The position numbers and the translations under genes were made by a program. DNA of 44,157 nucleotides, from the IMG/VR virus record IMGVR_UViG_3300043602_000035, positions 1-44,157 of that record. One strand, written 5' to 3'. Shown here piece by piece: positions 8,436 to 14,814 of this stretch. The DNA is from a virus. The stretch's first letter is position 1. Every line of letters starts with the position of its first letter. A model generated the notes under the pieces. The model saw nothing but the letters and a program-made list of their open reading frames with translations. It did no database searches and was not told the DNA's origin.

Positions 8436-9793
8436 AGCCTGATGCCCTTGCTTGGCTCTGCCGGTGGCGGGATGAAGAAGCCGCGTGGCTTCTCGACATG
8501 CACCTCGCGCAGCGGTGCCAGCTTCCAGCTCAGCGCCAGATAGCGGAATGCGTCAGCCGGGTGCGAGGTCCAATCGTGCATGTCGCTGGCCTTGAACGCC
8601 TTTTTTTCATCGTCCCATTCTCTTCTGTACTGCTCCAGCGCCGCGATGCCTGTCTCCTCGGTGCGCGGATGAAACACGCTGAGCGCCAGCGCCCGGCGCA
8701 CTGCGTTGCGACCGTCCTCGACCGTCGCGCTGGGTACGAGCTGCGGGTTCAGCCCCATCAACCGCATTGTCTCCACCCTGGTGCGGCCCGCCAGCCATTC
8801 ACGCACCTTGGCGTCGTGCGGCACGAAGTCTACACCACGCCGCCAGCCGTGCTGCTGCTCGCGCTTCTCGATCTCGTTGAGGTAATGCTCCAGGCCTACG
8901 CCAGAGCTGGCGTAGTGATCCAGCACGAACAGCTGCGCGCCAACGGCGCAGAACCACCAGATCGAGGTGTCGCTGCCGACACCCAAGTCCCAGGCGCGGT
9001 GGACGTACTGGTTGTCGAGCGGCTCGATGGGCAAGATGCGGCCCTCGTCGCGGAGCTGCGCCATCTCCAGTGCGTAGTACGCGCCAAGTATCGACGCTGA
9101 CCAATCGCAATAATATTCCTGCAAGAACTGGGCGCGTCCAAAGTCGCTGCCGTACAGCGCACGGTACTCACGCTGTGTCTCGTCGAGCTGGTCCTGCGTC
9201 AGCGCGCCAGTGTCCTCGACCGTCAATCGCTCTGCGAACCATCCCGGCGTCTGCGCCGCGTAGGCGTACATCGCATGCGCGTGGTTCCTGCCCCTCGGTG
9301 TCGTGATGAACGTCGCCCAGCCGCCGTTCTCCTCCAGCATCGGTCTGAGGTAGCCCCAGGCCGCCGGGTTGCTCAGCGCGTATTCGCTGAACACCACTCC
9401 TGCCGCAGAGCTGCCAACTGTACGGTCGTATTCATCACTGCCAATGCAGCTCCACGTCGAGCCGTTGACCAAGCGTATGTGCATATCGGTATCGCGTGTC
9501 GAGGCGCGCAGCTCTGCCGGAAATGCCTCATCAATACGCCGCAGCCCGGTGTGAGGATTAACAGCATCCCAAATCGCCTTTCGTGCCTGCGCGTACTCAG
9601 GCAGCATGTGCCAATAATTACCTTGCCGTTCAAACGCACTGATCGCGGTGTGATGTAAACAAACGTCATCTTTCCCGGCGCGTCTGTGCCACACAGCCAT
9701 CGCTCGCTTGCCGCCCTCGCGTAGGTAGCGCCACAACGGCATCTGGTGATGGCGTGGCGTCCACTGATTGTGCGGCAGCGAGATGTCAATCAT
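8432..9793 (-). CDS. terL: Terminase large subunit (ATPase + nuclease, 453 aa)
   Basis: This is the DNA-packaging motor that translocates and cuts phage DNA. The start at 9793 (MIDISLPHNQWTPRHHQ) overlaps the upstream gene by 8 bases; the upstream in-frame extension would read through that gene. ATPase: Walker-A-like HRRAGKDD at residues 36-43, Walker B GVVFSE at 132-137 (Glu137 catalytic), and coupling motif TFITTPRGRNH at 161-171. Nuclease (RNase H fold): Asp269 in AWDLG, Asp327 in HDAK, Asp414 in HPADAFRYLAL. The length is usual for podovirus terminases. Confidence 0.95.
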   Translation of the reverse strand: MIDISLPHNQWTPRHHQMPLWRYLREGGKRAMAVWHRRAGKDDVCLHHTAISAFERQGNYWHMLPEYAQARKAIWDAVNPHTGLRRIDEAFPAELRASTRDTDMHIRLVNGSTWSCIGSDEYDRTVGSSAAGVVFSEYALSNPAAWGYLRPMLEENGGWATFITTPRGRNHAHAMYAYAAQTPGWFAERLTVEDTGALTQDQLDETQREYRALYGSDFGRAQFLQEYYCDWSASILGAYYALEMAQLRDEGRILPIEPLDNQYVHRAWDLGVGSDTSIWWFCAVGAQLFVLDHYASSGVGLEHYLNEIEKREQQHGWRRGVDFVPHDAKVREWLAGRTRVETMRLMGLNPQLVPSATVEDGRNAVRRALALSVFHPRTEETGIAALEQYRREWDDEKKAFKASDMHDWTSHPADAFRYLALSWKLAPLREVHVEKPRGFFIPPPAEPSKGIRL

Positions 9794-9953
9794 AGCGCAA
9801 CCGCACGGTAGCCACCCAATAGTCCCGGTTAACATCGTCAAGTCTGAACACAAACCATCGATGCAGATTGTGTTCGACAATCGCCAGCGCCGGGATGTCG
9901 CGACCGATAGCAGCTCGCGCCTTCCACCGTCGCCTGCTGTCGCGCTTCTTCAT
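9786..9953 (-). CDS. Small basic protein upstream of terL (55 aa)
   Basis: ATG at 9953 overlaps the preceding stop (ATGA), and the stop overlaps the terL start by 8 bases. The product MKKRDSRRRWKARAAIGRDI... has a very basic head, then a beta-type segment, HRWFVFRLDDVNRDYWVATV. It looks like a small strand-rich phage protein. Function unknown. Confidence 0.65.
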   Translation of the reverse strand: MKKRDSRRRWKARAAIGRDIPALAIVEHNLHRWFVFRLDDVNRDYWVATVRLRYD

Positions 9954-10165
9954 GCAGTATCCCGCATCAGCATGTCCTCGATCACCTCGACATCGACGCA
10001 GCGCCCGCCGTGCAGGAAGTGCCACAACGCCAGCGCATGAAAGTTGGTGAGGTCGCGGGCAATGACGAGGCCATCCAGCTTCTGCTGCAAGCCCCAGCTA
10101 TCGCCATCGCGGTAGATGATAAACATCGCCGGGTTGGCGCTCGGCGTCACGCCGCTGCTGTTCAC
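9950..10165 (-). CDS. Hypothetical protein of the packaging cluster (71 aa)
   Basis: GTG start at 10165, in a GTGA overlap with the preceding stop. The 71-residue product contains MFIIYRDGDSWGLQQKLDG and LALWHFLHGGRCVDVEVIED. It resembles the strand pattern of the following 55-residue protein, and both may be short beta-rich proteins. No family is recognised. Confidence 0.65.
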   Translation of the reverse strand: MNSSGVTPSANPAMFIIYRDGDSWGLQQKLDGLVIARDLTNFHALALWHFLHGGRCVDVEVIEDMLMRDTA

Positions 10166-10398
10166 TTCTTGCCCTCGATGATGTTGCGAATAGTGATGCG
10201 GATGTCGCCCTCGCCGTCAGCGCCGGTCACCGGGCTGGCCGGTCGTCCCCAGCCGCGCTCCCACAGCATGCCGATAGCGCGTAGCTTTGTCTCCTCATCG
10301 ACGCCCTTCTCGGCCTGGGCGATGCCCGCGACGATGCGGACGGTATTGGGCGTGTAGGCCCGGCACAAAGATCGTATATCGGCTGGTGCTTTAGCCAT
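10162..10398 (-). CDS. TerS-like candidate, small packaging protein (78 aa)
   Basis: ATG at 10398. The helical core, RAYTPNTVRIVAGIAQAEKG followed by TKLRAIGMLWERGWGRP, matches from memory the 'R-x-h-T...A..L..ILDRGWGRP' pattern of small phage proteins encoded just upstream of terL and often taken as small terminase or DNA-recognition subunits. At 78 residues it is short for TerS, which usually also carries an HTH and an oligomerisation core. No other gene in the packaging cluster is a better candidate. An alternative is that TerS is the HTH protein at 10675-10917. Confidence 0.55.
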   Translation of the reverse strand: MAKAPADIRSLCRAYTPNTVRIVAGIAQAEKGVDEETKLRAIGMLWERGWGRPASPVTGADGEGDIRITIRNIIEGKK

Positions 10399-10597
10399 TT
10401 AACTTGGGTGCCTCCCCCTTCTGCTCCAACGCCTCCACGCGCTCACGCAGCGCATCGAGCTGGCTTGTGACGCGGCCTATTGCGGCCAACAACTGGGCAT
10501 CTGACGCCGCCACGGCAGCCACCAGGGCGCTGTGGACATCAGCTCGCACGTCACGGTCGCCCTGGGCGATCACCGGAATGATTTTGCCGCCGCTCAT
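10391..10597 (-). CDS. Small coiled-coil protein (68 aa)
   Basis: ATG at 10597 is chosen because upstream in-frame sequence reads through a hairpin and looks non-coding. The C-terminal half is a heptad-like coiled coil (LLAAIGRVTSQLDALRERVEALEQK). The stop overlaps the next gene's start by 8 bases. It is probably an oligomeric accessory protein of the packaging cluster; no family is recognised. Confidence 0.6.
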   Translation of the reverse strand: MSGGKIIPVIAQGDRDVRADVHSALVAAVAASDAQLLAAIGRVTSQLDALRERVEALEQKGEAPKLNG

Positions 10598-10614
10598 GCC
10601 TGTCCCCAAAGAGA

Positions 10615-10651
10615 GAGGGCGCGACTGCCCTTGCGGACAATACGCGCCCTC
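10615..10651. other. Inverted repeat between HTH gene and packaging genes
   Basis: Nine-base arms GAGGGCGCG (10615-10623) and CGCGCCCTC (10643-10651) with a 19-base loop fill the 77-base gap between the HTH gene and the packaging cluster. There is no U-run, so intrinsic termination is not shown. The position would suit partial termination or mRNA processing ahead of the structural genes. Confidence 0.5.
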
Positions 10652-10674
10652 CCGGCCTGTCGTCCAGGCGCAGG

Positions 10675-10917
10675 CTAGTCCCGGCGTCCCTCCAGCGGAC
10701 TGATCCACTTAGGGATGAACGGCTTGATGCCGTACTGTATCAGCAGCCGCAGCAGGATGGCAGAGGGTGCCGGTATCCTGGCGGTGCCTTTGGCGTAGCG
10801 GTTGGCGGTGCGCTCACTCACGTCGAGGTAGCGCCCGGCTGCGGCCTGCGTCAGCCCCAGCTCCTTGATGGCATTTTTGAACTGGCGCGGTGTCATTACT
10901 CGGTCTTGCTGGCTCAT
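10675..10917 (-). CDS. XRE/Cro-like helix-turn-helix protein (80 aa)
   Basis: ATG at 10917 is preceded by GGAG. The 80-residue protein carries a textbook HTH at about residues 10-45, FKNAIKELGLTQAAAGRYL followed by DVSERTANRYAKGTARIPAP, then a hydrophobic helix AILLRLLIQYG. This is a DNA-binding regulator fold, seen in small transcription factors and also in some TerS proteins. Its place as the second gene behind the late promoter and just ahead of the packaging genes fits either a late-operon regulator or a DNA-recognition packaging factor. Confidence 0.8.
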   Translation of the reverse strand: MSQQDRVMTPRQFKNAIKELGLTQAAAGRYLDVSERTANRYAKGTARIPAPSAILLRLLIQYGIKPFIPKWISPLEGRRD

Positions 10918-10949
10918 GGTCTTGGTTCTCCGTTGGTGATGGATTGTGA

Positions 10950-10967
10950 GTGGCGCTAGAGCGCCAC
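10950..10967. other. Perfect palindrome over a stop codon
   Basis: Eight-base arms GTGGCGCT and AGCGCCAC flank a two-base centre. The structure includes the TAG stop of the 230-residue gene (10956-10958) and lies in front of the HTH gene. It could form a tight hairpin that attenuates read-through into the late operon, or act as an operator for the adjacent HTH protein. No U-run is present. Confidence 0.45.
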
Positions 10968-11648
10968 CCACCGCTTGCCTTCCCACTTGTGGGTCTGCGT
11001 CCAGCCCTCGTAGCGGGCCGTGAACTCCTTGATGTCCCGCTTGAGGCTAGTGATGCGGCTGTCGCGCTTGTCGAGGTCGCGAGCCTTGAACTGATCGAAC
11101 GTCGGCTCGTACTGGTGCGTGAACACGCTATCGACGTTGGCCTTGACGATGTCCGCAAACCTGTCGCGGGTCATGATCAAATCCCGCTTCTCGTAGCGGC
11201 CACGGTCACGCAAATAAATCTCATAAGTGTGCGTCACCGGCTCGATCTCGTCAGCCACTGCACACCGCAGATACTCGGCGCGCAGCAACCACTCCTTGAG
11301 GTGATCGATCAAATCCTTGACTGCGCTGCGGTCCACCTCCCACGGCAGGCGTTTCGCGCCAAAGCACGAAGCGGTCTGCCAGCCGTGACCTGGGCGGGTG
11401 TAGCCGTGATGAGCAATCCTGCCGGATGCGGCGTGGATGGTGCGGTTGCAGCACTGGCAGTGCATCGCCTGCGAGGCATCGATGTCCTTCACCGTGCGCT
11501 CGCTGATGAAATACCGGCTGCGGTATTTCTCGTTAAACTTACTGACGATGTAGGCCTCGCCTTCCGCCTTGGTGGCGAACGACAAGTTGCGGTGGGTGTA
11601 GTCGCGGCCCCTAAAGGTCTGCTCGACAAGGACAAACTTGGTGGACAT
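10956..11648 (-). CDS. Zinc-motif protein, first gene of the leftward operon (230 aa)
   Basis: ATG at 11648 is preceded by AGGAGC. A probable zinc site lies near residues 63-98: CQCCNRT, IAHHGYTRPGHGW and TASCFGAK, giving Cys and His clusters. I recall this HHGYxRPGxGWQTxSCxGA signature from uncharacterised phage and plasmid proteins. The remainder is charged and helical (KARDLDKRDSRITSLKRDIKEF) and probably binds nucleic acid. It is the first gene after the minus-strand promoter at 11678-11707, so it would be made early in that transcript. No catalytic role can be assigned. Confidence 0.75.
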   Translation of the reverse strand: MSTKFVLVEQTFRGRDYTHRNLSFATKAEGEAYIVSKFNEKYRSRYFISERTVKDIDASQAMHCQCCNRTIHAASGRIAHHGYTRPGHGWQTASCFGAKRLPWEVDRSAVKDLIDHLKEWLLRAEYLRCAVADEIEPVTHTYEIYLRDRGRYEKRDLIMTRDRFADIVKANVDSVFTHQYEPTFDQFKARDLDKRDSRITSLKRDIKEFTARYEGWTQTHKWEGKRWVAL

Positions 11649-11677
11649 GGATAGCTCCTGTTGTGATGAACAGGCCC

Positions 11678-11707
11678 CTTATACCGACAACCAGTCAGCC
11701 CTGTCAA
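11678..11707 (-). promoter_or_regulatory. Sigma70-like promoter for the leftward (late) operon
   Basis: On the minus strand, TTGACA (702-707 of the 11-kb block) is separated by 18 bases from TATAAG (11678-11683). The spacer closely matches that of the divergent promoter at 11723-11752. The transcript leader contains GTTCATCACAACAGGAGC just before the ATG at 11648. The AT-rich hexamers stand out in a GC-rich genome. Confidence 0.75.
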
Positions 11708-11722
11708 CTGGTCAAATACCGC

Positions 11723-11752
11723 TTGACAGCCCTGACAGGCTGTCGGTATAAG
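11723..11752 (+). promoter_or_regulatory. Sigma70-like promoter for the small rightward operon
   Basis: TTGACA at 11723-11728, an 18-base spacer, then TATAAG at 11747-11752. The spacer contains GACAGGCTGTC, a palindrome of the TGACAG half-site that also forms part of the -35 box, so a dimeric repressor could sit here. The leader GTTCATCACACAGGAGG leads to ATG at 11786. Confidence 0.75.
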
Positions 11753-11785
11753 GGCGGCGTTGGTTCATCACACAGGAGGTTTTCT

Positions 11786-12001
11786 ATGACTACCCGCGTC
11801 CAAATCCCGGCCTACACTGACCGCTGGATGATGGGTGACCGCTACGGCGAGGTCACCAAGGTCATCCGCGCCTGGGAGCATCACCCCAGCACCAATGGCC
11901 TGTCCGTAGCCAAGCGCACGGGCCATGAGATCGCCAGCGTCAAGCTCGACAAGTCTGGCAAGACCGTGCGTGTCATCCTCGCTGACTGCGTGGAGGTCTG
12001 A
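11786..12001 (+). CDS. Small conserved phage protein (71 aa)
   Basis: ATG at 11786 has an excellent AGGAGG ribosome site (11774-11779) and lies 34 bases past the -10 box. The product is MTTRVQIPAYTDRWMMGDRYGEV... ending VKLDKSGKTVRVILADCVEV, a compact mostly beta protein. From memory, similar 'PAYTDRWMrGDRYGeV' proteins occur in other alphaproteobacterial phages without known function. First gene of the rightward cluster. Confidence 0.75.
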   Translation: MTTRVQIPAYTDRWMMGDRYGEVTKVIRAWEHHPSTNGLSVAKRTGHEIASVKLDKSGKTVRVILADCVEV

Positions 12002-12002
12002 C

Positions 12003-12164
12003 ATGACTGCCGTCTATCTCCGCAACTCTCTGGACTGTGTCCTGGGCTGCATCCAGCTCTCGGATGCAGACGCTACCGGCGAGGCCCTGGCCCGCGCCGC
12101 CATCGAGCTGATCGAGCAAACGGGTGTGCTGCACGAAGGCGACACCATCACGGTGGAGGCCTGA
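12003..12164 (+). CDS. Small hypothetical protein (53 aa)
   Basis: ATG at 12003 follows one base after the previous stop. The 53-residue acidic helical protein reads MTAVYLRNSLDCVLGCIQLS... with a C-terminal DTITVEA strand. It is part of the five-gene rightward cluster. No family is recognised. Confidence 0.6.
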   Translation: MTAVYLRNSLDCVLGCIQLSDADATGEALARAAIELIEQTGVLHEGDTITVEA

Positions 12165-12166
12165 CA

Positions 12167-12364
12167 ATGCGAAACTACAGCGTAGCCATCGACTACCTCG
12201 CCACGATGGGCCAGCAATCCTGGCCCGGCTCCTGGCAGGGCCACGTCAAGGCCAACAGCAAGGCGGCGGCCATCGAGGCCGCCATCCACCAGCTCCGCGT
12301 CGAGCATGTCGAGCGGCTGACCATCAAAGGCACCTCGGCCCAGGTCAACGGATGGAGCGCGTGA
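12167..12364 (+). CDS. Small conserved phage protein (65 aa)
   Basis: ATG at 12167. The product MRNYSVAIDYLATMGQQSWP... has a strand-helix-strand pattern (WQGHVKANSKAAAIEAAIHQL, then ERLTIKGTSAQVNG). This is typical of short phage proteins in which an Ala-rich helix is packed on a sheet. Its stop overlaps the next start (TGATG). Function unknown. Confidence 0.65.
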   Translation: MRNYSVAIDYLATMGQQSWPGSWQGHVKANSKAAAIEAAIHQLRVEHVERLTIKGTSAQVNGWSA

Positions 12365-12654
12365 TGAGCTACCGTTATCTCGTTCCGCCCATCGTCAACC
12401 TCAACGGCAGCTCCCGCCAGGAATTGCTTGATCAGCAATTGGAGGTGCTGTTGGCGCTCGACGTGCTGATCTCCAGAATGCGGCAGGCTGCGCCCCACGC
12501 CAGGGATTTTCAGCCCCGCCCCCAGGAGTACATCCCGGCCCGCGAGGCCTGGAACGAGCGGGTCGAGGCCCTGATCGAGATGAAGGGCCAGCTCGCCTCC
12601 AACGCCTACTGCATCTCGCAGCAAGGGGACGGACGCGCTACATCGAAGGGATGA
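12364..12654 (+). CDS. Hypothetical helical protein (96 aa)
   Basis: ATG at 12364 overlaps the previous stop; the longer upstream reading frame is antisense-like Arg/Pro noise and is excluded. The product is mostly helical (ELLDQQLEVLLALDVLISRM), with a conserved-looking REAWNERVEALIEMKGQL near the end. No family is recognised. Confidence 0.65.
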   Translation: MSYRYLVPPIVNLNGSSRQELLDQQLEVLLALDVLISRMRQAAPHARDFQPRPQEYIPAREAWNERVEALIEMKGQLASNAYCISQQGDGRATSKG

Positions 12655-13094
12655 CAGACCTCCCTCCCAACCTCGCCCAGGCCTGCGAAGCCTGGGCGAG
12701 GCTTGAGGCCCACCTGATCGAATACTGCGGACTAGGGCAGGGCGCGCTCCTCGAAAGGGAACGCCCTGCCCTCATTCGTCTTATAGTGGCGGCGCTAGAC
12801 GGTTCCCCGCCTGCCCCGGCACCCGTCATCGTCAAGGATACGGGAGGCTCCCCGCCTCCCGTGTCTGATCCGTACCCTTCCCAGCCCCTGGTTACAGACC
12901 CCACCCGGCTGGTCAGGGGGGTCTGGTACGCCGCTGGCGACCTCCCGGCTCCTGACCTAGCAAGAGCCAGAGCAGACGGTCCCGGCTTCGACTGCCGCCA
13001 GTGCGGTCGCCGGGTACGCGGCGCGAGGCATAGTGACCCCAGGCTTCTTTGCCCAACTTGTACGCTGTCAGAAGGCCACTCATCAGCAGGATGA
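12651..13094 (+). CDS. Protein with helical head and C-terminal zinc ribbon (147 aa)
   Basis: ATG at 12651 overlaps the previous stop (ATGA). Residues 1-50 are helical (LAQACEAWARLEAHLIEYCG). Residues 50-105 form a Pro-rich linker, and residues about 113-138 carry two CxxC pairs, CRQCGRRVRG and LCPTCTL, a small zinc ribbon. The last 182 bases overlap the oppositely directed gene at 12913-13566. Three strong hairpins (12673-12862) lie within its coding region. The zinc ribbon argues that the overlapping part is genuinely translated. Role unknown. Confidence 0.65.
   Translation: MTDLPPNLAQACEAWARLEAHLIEYCGLGQGALLERERPALIRLIVAALDGSPPAPAPVIVKDTGGSPPPVSDPYPSQPLVTDPTRLVRGVWYAAGDLPAPDLARARADGPGFDCRQCGRRVRGARHSDPRLLCPTCTLSEGHSSAG
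12673..12862. repeat. Three successive perfect inverted repeats inside the 147-aa gene
   Basis: Arms are 12673-12682/12690-12699 (10 bp, TCGCCCAGGC), 12734-12744/12762-12772 (11 bp, AGGGCAGGGCG) and 12840-12848/12854-12862 (9 bp, ACGGGAGGC, 5-base loop). The arm sequences are unrelated to each other. They lie just upstream of where rightward and leftward transcription meet. None is followed by a U-run. Confidence 0.6.
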
Positions 13095-13566
13095 GCAGCA
13101 GTCCGGTCACACTGACCGGGAAATCGCTACTTGCGTGATTTTGCGCTTTTGCGCGGATATCGCCGGTTGCATTCCCGGCTATTTCCGGCCATTCCCGGCT
13201 GACCATTCGCAGCGGGGTAAAATCGCCCGATTTTACCCCGCTGTCCTCGAATACCCAAGTCGGTCCCTCGGACGAAAGGCTGCTCGCCGTTTTTGGCTCG
13301 CTGCTTTTCGTTGCCTCTGGAGGGGGGTTGCGTTTGGAACCTGTTTTTTCGTTCCTAAACGCAACCCCCCAGCACCGCCTGCCCTGGCCGTCACCTGTCC
13401 AGCGCAGATTGAACCCGTAGGCCGCCCTCGCCTGCGAGTGCGTCAGGCACTGCGCGCCGTGCGCCCGGTCGATCAGCAGGGCCAGGACCAGCAGCATCAT
13501 GCTGACGCAGAGCAACAGCATGCTCGCGCTTAATAGCCTCTGCCTCCCGGTCCAGCTCCCAATCAT
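12913..13566 (-). CDS. Exported/membrane protein with N-terminal signal and second TM (217 aa)
   Basis: ATG at 13566 has GGGGAGG five bases upstream, a strong start. Residues about 12-38 are a hydrophobic signal or anchor (SMLLLCVSMMLLVLALL) followed by AHGAQC. A CLTHSQARAAYGF...RRCWG segment follows, a pattern I recall from small secreted phage or bacterial proteins. Residues 70-155 are a charged linker encoded by DNA with very strong hairpins. A second membrane helix lies near 155-175 (SVTGLLLILLMSGLLTAYKL). Its start lies inside the 180-aa gene in another frame (176 bases shared), and its end overlaps the opposite-strand gene. Envelope location is inferred. Confidence 0.6.
   Translation of the reverse strand: MIGSWTGRQRLLSASMLLLCVSMMLLVLALLIDRAHGAQCLTHSQARAAYGFNLRWTGDGQGRRCWGVAFRNEKTGSKRNPPPEATKSSEPKTASSLSSEGPTWVFEDSGVKSGDFTPLRMVSREWPEIAGNATGDIRAKAQNHASSDFPVSVTGLLLILLMSGLLTAYKLGKEAWGHYASRRVPGDRTGGSRSRDRLLWLLLGQEPGGRQRRTRPP
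13210..13243. repeat. 34-bp near-perfect palindrome (16-bp arms)
   Basis: Arms 13210-13225 (CAGCGGGGTAAAATCG) and 13228-13243 are exact reverse complements around a two-base centre. This could extrude as a DNA cruciform. It contains the locally AT-rich TAAAATCG/CGATTTTA core. It is inside the coding region for a low-complexity linker of the 217-aa protein. Confidence 0.75.
13322..13370. repeat. Long hairpin with 19-bp arms and single-base bulge
   Basis: Arms 13322-13340 (GGGGGGTTGCGTTTGGAAC) and 13351-13370 pair throughout, apart from one unpaired base in the second arm. The 10-base loop contains six T residues. It is about 80 bases from the 34-bp palindrome, with a weaker imperfect hairpin (13272-13311) between them. 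Confidence 0.7.
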
Positions 13567-13933
13567 CTGCCTGCCCTCCCCTTTCCGCTGACGAGGTCAC
13601 CGGAAGCTGCGAATGCAGATACGGCTGCCCTATGGTCATGATGTTGTGCAGCACGGTCCTGACCTCGGCGCACTGCCGCACGGCCATGTCGCGCTCGGCC
13701 TGGAGGGTCGCCATGCGGCTGTCGCGCTGCGCCTCCATGCTGGAGTGCGCCTCCAGGGCAACCTTGTACCCGGCGATGTCGCTTTGCAGCTCGCCCACCT
13801 TCCGCAGGAGCTGGTCGCGTTCGTGTGCCACCTCCTGATAGACCCGCTGCGCCTGCTCGATCACGGCCTCCCTGGCCGCCGGTAATTCGAGGTTGGTCGA
13901 TTTGCCGCTGCCGTTATGGTTAACGCCGTCCAT
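13391..13933 (-). CDS. Coiled-coil protein overlapping the exported-protein gene (180 aa)
   Basis: ATG at 13933 overlaps the preceding stop (TGATG); the longer upstream frame is excluded. Residues 1-100 are strongly coiled coil (ERDQLLRKVGELQSDIAGYK, AQRDSRMATLQAERDMAVRQ). From about residue 140 the sequence becomes Ala/Gly/Arg-rich and looks like an out-of-frame reading of the overlapping 217-aa gene. The protein may therefore have evolved a tail by overprinting, or the true stop was lost. There is no signal peptide. Function unknown. Confidence 0.6.
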   Translation of the reverse strand: MDGVNHNGSGKSTNLELPAAREAVIEQAQRVYQEVAHERDQLLRKVGELQSDIAGYKVALEAHSSMEAQRDSRMATLQAERDMAVRQCAEVRTVLHNIMTIGQPYLHSQLPVTSSAERGGQADDWELDREAEAIKREHAVALRQHDAAGPGPADRPGARRAVPDALAGEGGLRVQSALDR

Positions 13934-14595
13934 CACTTGCCCTCCTGCTTCCTGCCCAGCGGGGTGCCGCGCAGTATTTCGTCCATGTCCTCCCAGGGGT
14001 CGTCCAGCCTTTCGGCCCGGCCTGGGATGTCCTCCAGCGGATCGCGAGGCTTGCGGGTCCGCACCACTCTGGCTCCCGGCCACTGCACCTTGGCTTTCAG
14101 CAGCGCCTCGCTGGCCCACAGCACCTGGGCGATCTCGTCCAGGGTGTAGACCGCCTGCTGCCTGCCATCGCGTGTCCTTGCCCCTGCTATCCTGGCTGCG
14201 TGAGCCGTGGTGCGGCAAATGCTGATGACGGTGCCATCGGGTGCCGCCACCTCCCAAACCTCCGTAGGCAGCCGCCCTGCGCCGCTGGCGATGGCCTCCT
14301 GATTGAGGGTGCGCCACGCCAGCAACATGCGATGCCCCTCCCGCTGCACGTCTTGCAGGGAGCCGTGCGTGACGGCTGCGTTCAGCTTGAACCTTTGCCG
14401 GTCGAACCGCTCCCGCATGTCCTCTGGGACGAGCAGGCGCAGACGGTCCACGCCCCAGTAGGCCTCCATCTCCAGCGCCAGCGCGTCCACGCCATCCAGC
14501 ACGGCGCGTCCGCTCAGATAGGTGCCGTAGGTCTGCTCCCATTCGGCTGACACTGGGCTGGGTTTATGCTCGGCCTTTTTCTTTGAACTAGGCAT
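13933..14595 (-). CDS. Hypothetical protein downstream of the putative origin (220 aa)
   Basis: ATG at 14595 is preceded by GAGAGG; the longer reading into the palindromic region is rejected. The mostly helical product contains WEQTYGTYLSGRAVLDGVDA, FDRQRFKLNAAVTHGSLQD and a beta segment LPTEVWEVAAPDGTVISIC. The C-terminus is charged, with DPWEDMDEILRGTPLG. It sits directly after the T-shaped palindrome and downstream of the primase-helicase, so a replication-linked job is possible but unproven. I do not recognise a family. Confidence 0.7.
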   Translation of the reverse strand: MPSSKKKAEHKPSPVSAEWEQTYGTYLSGRAVLDGVDALALEMEAYWGVDRLRLLVPEDMRERFDRQRFKLNAAVTHGSLQDVQREGHRMLLAWRTLNQEAIASGAGRLPTEVWEVAAPDGTVISICRTTAHAARIAGARTRDGRQQAVYTLDEIAQVLWASEALLKAKVQWPGARVVRTRKPRDPLEDIPGRAERLDDPWEDMDEILRGTPLGRKQEGK

Positions 14596-14642
14596 TTTAT
14601 CCTCTCTCTCGCTGGTGATGGAACTCGGTCGCCACGTTCGCG

Positions 14643-14739
14643 AAATCGCCACGCTGAAGGGAAAACGCACTCGTCGCTGCGGCAACGCCGCAAGCGATTG
14701 ACGCAGCTTTGCGTCAATGCGTTTTCCCTTTGGCGATTT
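14643..14739. other. T-shaped palindrome (22-bp stem with two internal hairpins), candidate replication origin
   Basis: The outer arms 14643-14669 and 14718-14739 pair over 22 positions: AAATCGCCA with TGGCGATTT, and AAGGGAAAACGCA with TGCGTTTTCCCTT, with one 5-base bulge. Inside are two further hairpins: CGCTGCGGC/GCCGCAAGCG (about 14675-14696) and TTGACGCA/TGCGTCAA (14698-14717, 4-base loop). The folded shape resembles a cloverleaf or the T-shaped ends of parvoviruses. It lies in the 219-base gap between the primase-helicase and the 220-aa gene and includes A/T-rich blocks. An origin or replication-initiator site is the leading idea; a structured RNA is the alternative. Confidence 0.6.
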
Positions 14740-14796
14740 TAATTGATGACGCAGCCTTCTGCATCATGGGTGCGTCAATGCCAAAACTAATGACGC
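14699..14796. repeat. Five TGACGC boxes in alternating orientation (iteron-like)
   Basis: TGACGCA at 14699-14705 (+), 14710-14716 (-), 14747-14753 (+) and 14771-14777 (-), and TGACGC at 14791-14796 (+). They start in the inner arm of the T-shaped palindrome and run to just before the stop of the primase-helicase gene. Five copies of a 6-mer in 98 bases with alternating strands suggests binding sites for an initiator or regulator. Confidence 0.6.
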
Positions 14797-14814
14797 GCCA
14801 GATTGGCGTATTTT

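Noticed and set aside
13934-14542. Upstream extension of the coiled-coil gene to 14542
   Set aside because: The extension is Arg/Gly/Ala noise overlapping the 220-aa gene; the ATG at 13933 is coupled to that gene's stop.
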